From: Geojedonia litorea
GTDB taxonomy: Bacteria; Bacteroidota; Bacteroidia; Flavobacteriales; Flavobacteriaceae
Assembly: GCF_042654525.1 (NCBI RefSeq)
Contig: NZ_JBHSGP010000014.1
Span: forward strand, 1,426,001-1,490,000
Direction of reading: 5' to 3'
Length of the DNA: 64,000 bases
Below, piece by piece: positions 61,302 to 64,000 of the stretch; the first letter of the stretch is position 1; every line of letters starts with the position of its first letter. Below the pieces are notes generated by a model, which was given only the letters and a program-made list of their open reading frames with translations, was not told the DNA's origin and ran no database searches. Both the position numbers and the translations under genes were made by a program.

Positions 61302-61921
61302 TACCAAGTAAGTTCTTGTGCTTCCAAATACATTTCGGCATTGGGGCCTTCATTACAAATCAAATCAAGAATACTCAAATTTGGAATAAAACCATGTTTG
61401 TCATCAAAAACCTGCACGTATGAGTTAAAGTTGTAGCTAGGTTCTTTCCGGCTTTCAACCAATGTGCGACAATCAATATAGGAGTTAGCCGCCTTATCAT
61501 ATACAGATGTGGTTTGATATTCAAATGACATCTGTAAACATTCGTAAATAGCTTCAAGGCATTTAAAATTAAAATCCATCAAGAACTTGTAAGATTGACC
61601 AAACAAAGGAGCGAGGTCATCCCTATAAAATTCAAAAAAAGGAGAGCTGCTATAAGCAGATGTGATCGACTTCCAATGTAAATCTTGCCAATTGGAATCA
61701 TCGGCAATTACAATATCTTTATACAATTGCCTATTTCGCTGTGAATACACCACGGGTACTGTTAAGGCCATCATACCATTGGCACCGAAAATATGTGTGC
61801 GATTGCGATAGGTTTGCTTTTGATAATTGTCACACACTTCAAAGGTTACCGCGTTCGCTTGAGCAATGGCCACAAAACTGGCAATGCTTGGGAAATAGGT
61901 GGGATGTAAAAGTATGTTCAT
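61301..61921 (-). CDS. WbqC-family protein
   Basis: The 206-residue protein opens with HPTYFPSIASFVAIAQANAVTFEVCDNYQKQTYRNRTHI, the WbqC-like start, and has WQDLHWKSITSAYSSSPFFEFY. Family members are linked to amino-sugar or O-antigen synthesis or to glycosylation, but the reaction is not known. It is co-transcribed with lepB upstream and the small membrane gene downstream. Confidence 0.85.
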   Translation of the reverse strand: MNILLHPTYFPSIASFVAIAQANAVTFEVCDNYQKQTYRNRTHIFGANGMMALTVPVVYSQRNRQLYKDIVIADDSNWQDLHWKSITSAYSSSPFFEFYRDDLAPLFGQSYKFLMDFNFKCLEAIYECLQMSFEYQTTSVYDKAANSYIDCRTLVESRKEPSYNFNSYVQVFDDKHGFIPNLSILDLICNEGPNAEMYLEAQELTW

Positions 61922-61982
61922 TCGAATAGTTGTTTGTTGTTAAGTTGAAATTCAAAAAAATGCTTAACAACTCACGACTTAA

Positions 61983-63575
61983 CTATTTTGCTTTTTTACG
62001 TTTTCTCCATTTACTGTAACCAATACCTGCAAATAACACCACTAAAAATGGAATGAAATAAGAAACCGGTTTTCCGCTACCACCAACAGTGGTGAACATA
62101 CGGTCCCAACGTATTTTGTCAAAGCCTTTGCCGTTTTTATCCCAGCTCATCCATATAAAAACAGGCTTTCCTACGACATGGTCAAAAGGCACAAAGCCCC
62201 AAAATCTGGCATCAATAGAGTTGTTTCTGTTATCACCCATCATCCAATAATAATCTTGAGAGAAGGTATAACTGGTTGCTGGTTGGTTGTCAATATAAAT
62301 CTGATTGCCTTTTACTGAAAGTTGATGACCTTCGTATTCAGTAATCACACGCTTGTATATTGGAAGCACTTCCAAATTAAGAGCAATGGTTTTGCCTTTT
62401 TCTGGAATATAAATGGGTCCAAAATAATCTGTATTCCAATTATAATTAGGGTCGTGAGGAAATATGCTTGGATCACGTCGACCTTCAGTATCTTTTCGCA
62501 GCGTGATACTGGCAATATTGGGGTGATTTTTAGCCTTGGCTGCAGCCTCTTCCGTAGCTTGAACAAAATAAGTTTCAGATGTTGAGTCATAGCCTATGCC
62601 ATCGGTAATATCATAGCGTCTTAAAATACTATACACCTGCTCGTTAGAAGATAATTGGCCTTTAAATTCTATGTTATATGAAAACTGCAATTTAGCTCTA
62701 TCGGGTAACTCATTTTTTTCGCCATTGATGTAAACTACGCCTCCACGAAGTTCTAACGAATCACCAGGTACGCCTACGCAACGTTTTACCAAATTGGTTT
62801 TTTTGTCAATAGGTTTATAATAATTCCTGTCTGGATGAAAATCATTCATATCCAGCAGCGTATCTGCGGGTTGATTAAAGACCACGATATCATTGCGCTC
62901 TATAGTTTCAAACCCAGGAATTCTCATGTAGGGAAGTTGTAATTTATTTTTCCATGAGTCACTGCCTTTATGGTCGTCAAATAAATACGACTTTGTTTTT
63001 AATACAGGAATGGTATCATGTACCATAGGTGCTGCTACCGTAGTCATAGGCACTCTGGCCCCATAATGAAATTTACTTACAAATAGAAAATCACCCACCA
63101 ATAACGATTTTTCAAGGGATGATGAAGGAATTGTAAAGGGTTGAATAAAATAAGTGTGCACTATGGTTGCTGCCACAACAGCAAACAAAATAGAACTTAC
63201 CCAATCACCAGAACTTGATTTTGGTTGTAGATCTCTGTTTTCGACATAACTTAGGTCTGTGAAATAATTGAGGTAATAGTTGTAAAACCCTAAAGTAATA
63301 ACAGCCAAAAAAGTATCCAAATATGAGTTTTTACCAAAGCTGCGAGCAGTTTCTACCCAAACCACTGGAAACATAATCAAATTGACAACTGGTACAAAAA
63401 GTAAAATAGTCCACCATCGCGAACGATTTAAAATGGTCATTAAAACGACTGCATTGTATATAGGTACAAAAGCTTCCCAAGCCTGACGCCCAGCTTTAGT
63501 ATATAATTTCCAGGTGCCCAATCCGTGAATCAATTGAACAATTAATAAAAAGATTAACCACTGCGATAATATCAT
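61983..63575 (-). CDS. lepB: Signal peptidase I
   Basis: The 530-residue membrane protease removes Sec signal peptides. Several N-terminal helices precede the catalytic domain. The nucleophile is Ser153 in IPSSSLEKSL, the base Lys264 in NLVKRCVGVPGDSL, and box E reads MMGDNRNNSIDARFWGFVP. The roughly 200-residue insertion between the lysine and box E regions explains the large size, as is normal for Bacteroidota. A C-terminal helix and KWRKRKKAK tail end it. Confidence 0.94.
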   Translation of the reverse strand: MILSQWLIFLLIVQLIHGLGTWKLYTKAGRQAWEAFVPIYNAVVLMTILNRSRWWTILLFVPVVNLIMFPVVWVETARSFGKNSYLDTFLAVITLGFYNYYLNYFTDLSYVENRDLQPKSSSGDWVSSILFAVVAATIVHTYFIQPFTIPSSSLEKSLLVGDFLFVSKFHYGARVPMTTVAAPMVHDTIPVLKTKSYLFDDHKGSDSWKNKLQLPYMRIPGFETIERNDIVVFNQPADTLLDMNDFHPDRNYYKPIDKKTNLVKRCVGVPGDSLELRGGVVYINGEKNELPDRAKLQFSYNIEFKGQLSSNEQVYSILRRYDITDGIGYDSTSETYFVQATEEAAAKAKNHPNIASITLRKDTEGRRDPSIFPHDPNYNWNTDYFGPIYIPEKGKTIALNLEVLPIYKRVITEYEGHQLSVKGNQIYIDNQPATSYTFSQDYYWMMGDNRNNSIDARFWGFVPFDHVVGKPVFIWMSWDKNGKGFDKIRWDRMFTTVGGSGKPVSYFIPFLVVLFAGIGYSKWRKRKKAK

Positions 63576-63579
63576 AAGG

Positions 63580-63609
63580 ATTGATTATTGTTGAATTATT
63601 ATTGATTAG
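63580..63609. repeat. Left AT-rich flank of the four-helix-bundle gene
   Basis: The stretch contains ATTGATTATTG and TTATTATTGATTAG. The reverse complement of 63962-63987 contains GATTATTGATTATT and CTATTGATTAA, so the two flanks are imperfect inverted repeats around the gene. Low complexity limits certainty. Confidence 0.4.
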
Positions 63610-63961
63610 TTTTAAGGCCCAATTTAGCGGTTTTTCGTGAGGAAATAAAAATTCTTGTAAGTTCGTCCGCTTCTTTTAACAAAGAATTACATATTTCTTT
63701 TGAAAGTAAATTGTCCTGAACAAGAAATTCAATCCAAAACAGACTTTCATCTACTTCTTCAATTACAATGCTAATTTTAGATATGAAACTTTTTTTGGAT
63801 TGTGCCAAACAAGTTGCTCTATAATTGGCAGCAACAGATGTTGAACATCTAATTAGTTGACTTTTAATGTGATTACCTAAAAATGAATTTGGGAGTTCCA
63901 AAGCAAGTTTCACACAATTATGCGCAAATAGATTGGTTCTTTCTTTCAGTTCAATGGTCAT
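63599..63961 (-). CDS. S23/IVP-type four-helix-bundle protein
   Basis: The 120-residue protein matches the four-helix bundle family named after the 23S rRNA intervening-sequence protein (LALELPNSFLGNHIKSQLIRCSTSVAANYRATCLAQSKKSFISKISIVIEEVDESLFWIEFL). The family also includes the Avd accessory protein of diversity-generating retroelements, but no reverse transcriptase is in view. It is bracketed by similar AT-rich inverted sequences (63580-63609 and 63962-63987). Confidence 0.88.
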   Translation of the reverse strand: MTIELKERTNLFAHNCVKLALELPNSFLGNHIKSQLIRCSTSVAANYRATCLAQSKKSFISKISIVIEEVDESLFWIEFLVQDNLLSKEICNSLLKEADELTRIFISSRKTAKLGLKTNQ

Positions 63962-63987
63962 TAATCAATAGTAAATAATCAATAATC
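63962..63987. repeat. Right AT-rich flank of the four-helix-bundle gene
   Basis: TTAATCAATAG and AATAATCAATAATC mirror the left flank. Beyond it to 64000 no gene start is visible. Confidence 0.4.
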
Positions 63988-64000
63988 ATTCAAATTGAGT

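Noticed and set aside
63599..63961. Diversity-generating retroelement signalled by an Avd-like protein
   Set aside because: No reverse transcriptase or template/variable repeat pair is visible in the window; the family is broader than Avd.

Overview
The window looks like a chromosomal segment of a member of the Bacteroidota, most likely family Flavobacteriaceae. The reasons are a complete gliding/type IX secretion core (gldK-gldL-gldM-gldN) plus gldI, promoters of the TAnnTTTG type with an upstream TTG, AT-rich DNA, many lipoproteins with short signal peptides, a signal peptidase I of 530 residues, and family-typical gene orders such as miaB / sigma-54 activator / lptE / TPR / secG / groES / groEL. 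I see no transposase, prophage, CRISPR array or rRNA. Most of the window is core genome.

Layout. Positions 1-3339 (minus) hold a tight four-gene operon, cut by the window edge, combining an alpha/beta hydrolase, an ATP-grasp ligase, a GCS2-type carboxylate-amine ligase and a class I glutamine amidotransferase. This is a predicted amide-bond-forming pathway of unknown product and the best candidate for new biology here. Positions 3617-10416 (minus) carry chaperonin, SecG, LptE, a sigma-54 activator and MiaB. Positions 10588-16472 (plus) carry a membrane protein, an LVIVD lipoprotein, topA and an arginase-fold protein that has lost metal ligands. Positions 16662-21317 are gldKLMN. Positions 21438-30834 hold an FAD oxidoreductase, DUF983, an ABC-F ATPase, an RND efflux tripartite set and a 58-residue CPXCG protein.

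Positions 30984-32078 hold a secreted plant-type leucine-rich-repeat protein and an initiator tRNA with its own promoter and terminator. Positions 32408-40967 (minus) are more accessory: an AlgI/AlgJ-like O-acyltransfer pair, a Crp-type regulator, secreted proteins of unknown function, an MDR oxidoreductase, a GNAT enzyme, an M48 protease and a TrmH-type RNA methyltransferase. Positions 41076-51728 hold a lipoprotein, two amidohydrolase genes (three modules, only one with its metal-binding HxH), a DUF3810 zincin-like membrane protein, PepD, a cyclophilin-FKBP fusion lipoprotein, GldI and an NrnA-like phosphoesterase.

Positions 51860-60886 hold ndk, a recF operon, a TPR protein with ribH, and a plus-strand run of two paralogous small membrane proteins, mutL, two rhomboids and an EEP-family protein. 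Positions 60993-63961 (minus) hold a small membrane protein, WbqC, LepB and an S23-type four-helix-bundle protein bracketed by AT-rich inverted repeats.

Envelope biogenesis (T9SS, Sec, LptE, LepB, prolyl isomerases, efflux) dominates. Functional calls rest on reading motifs by eye; no database search was run.
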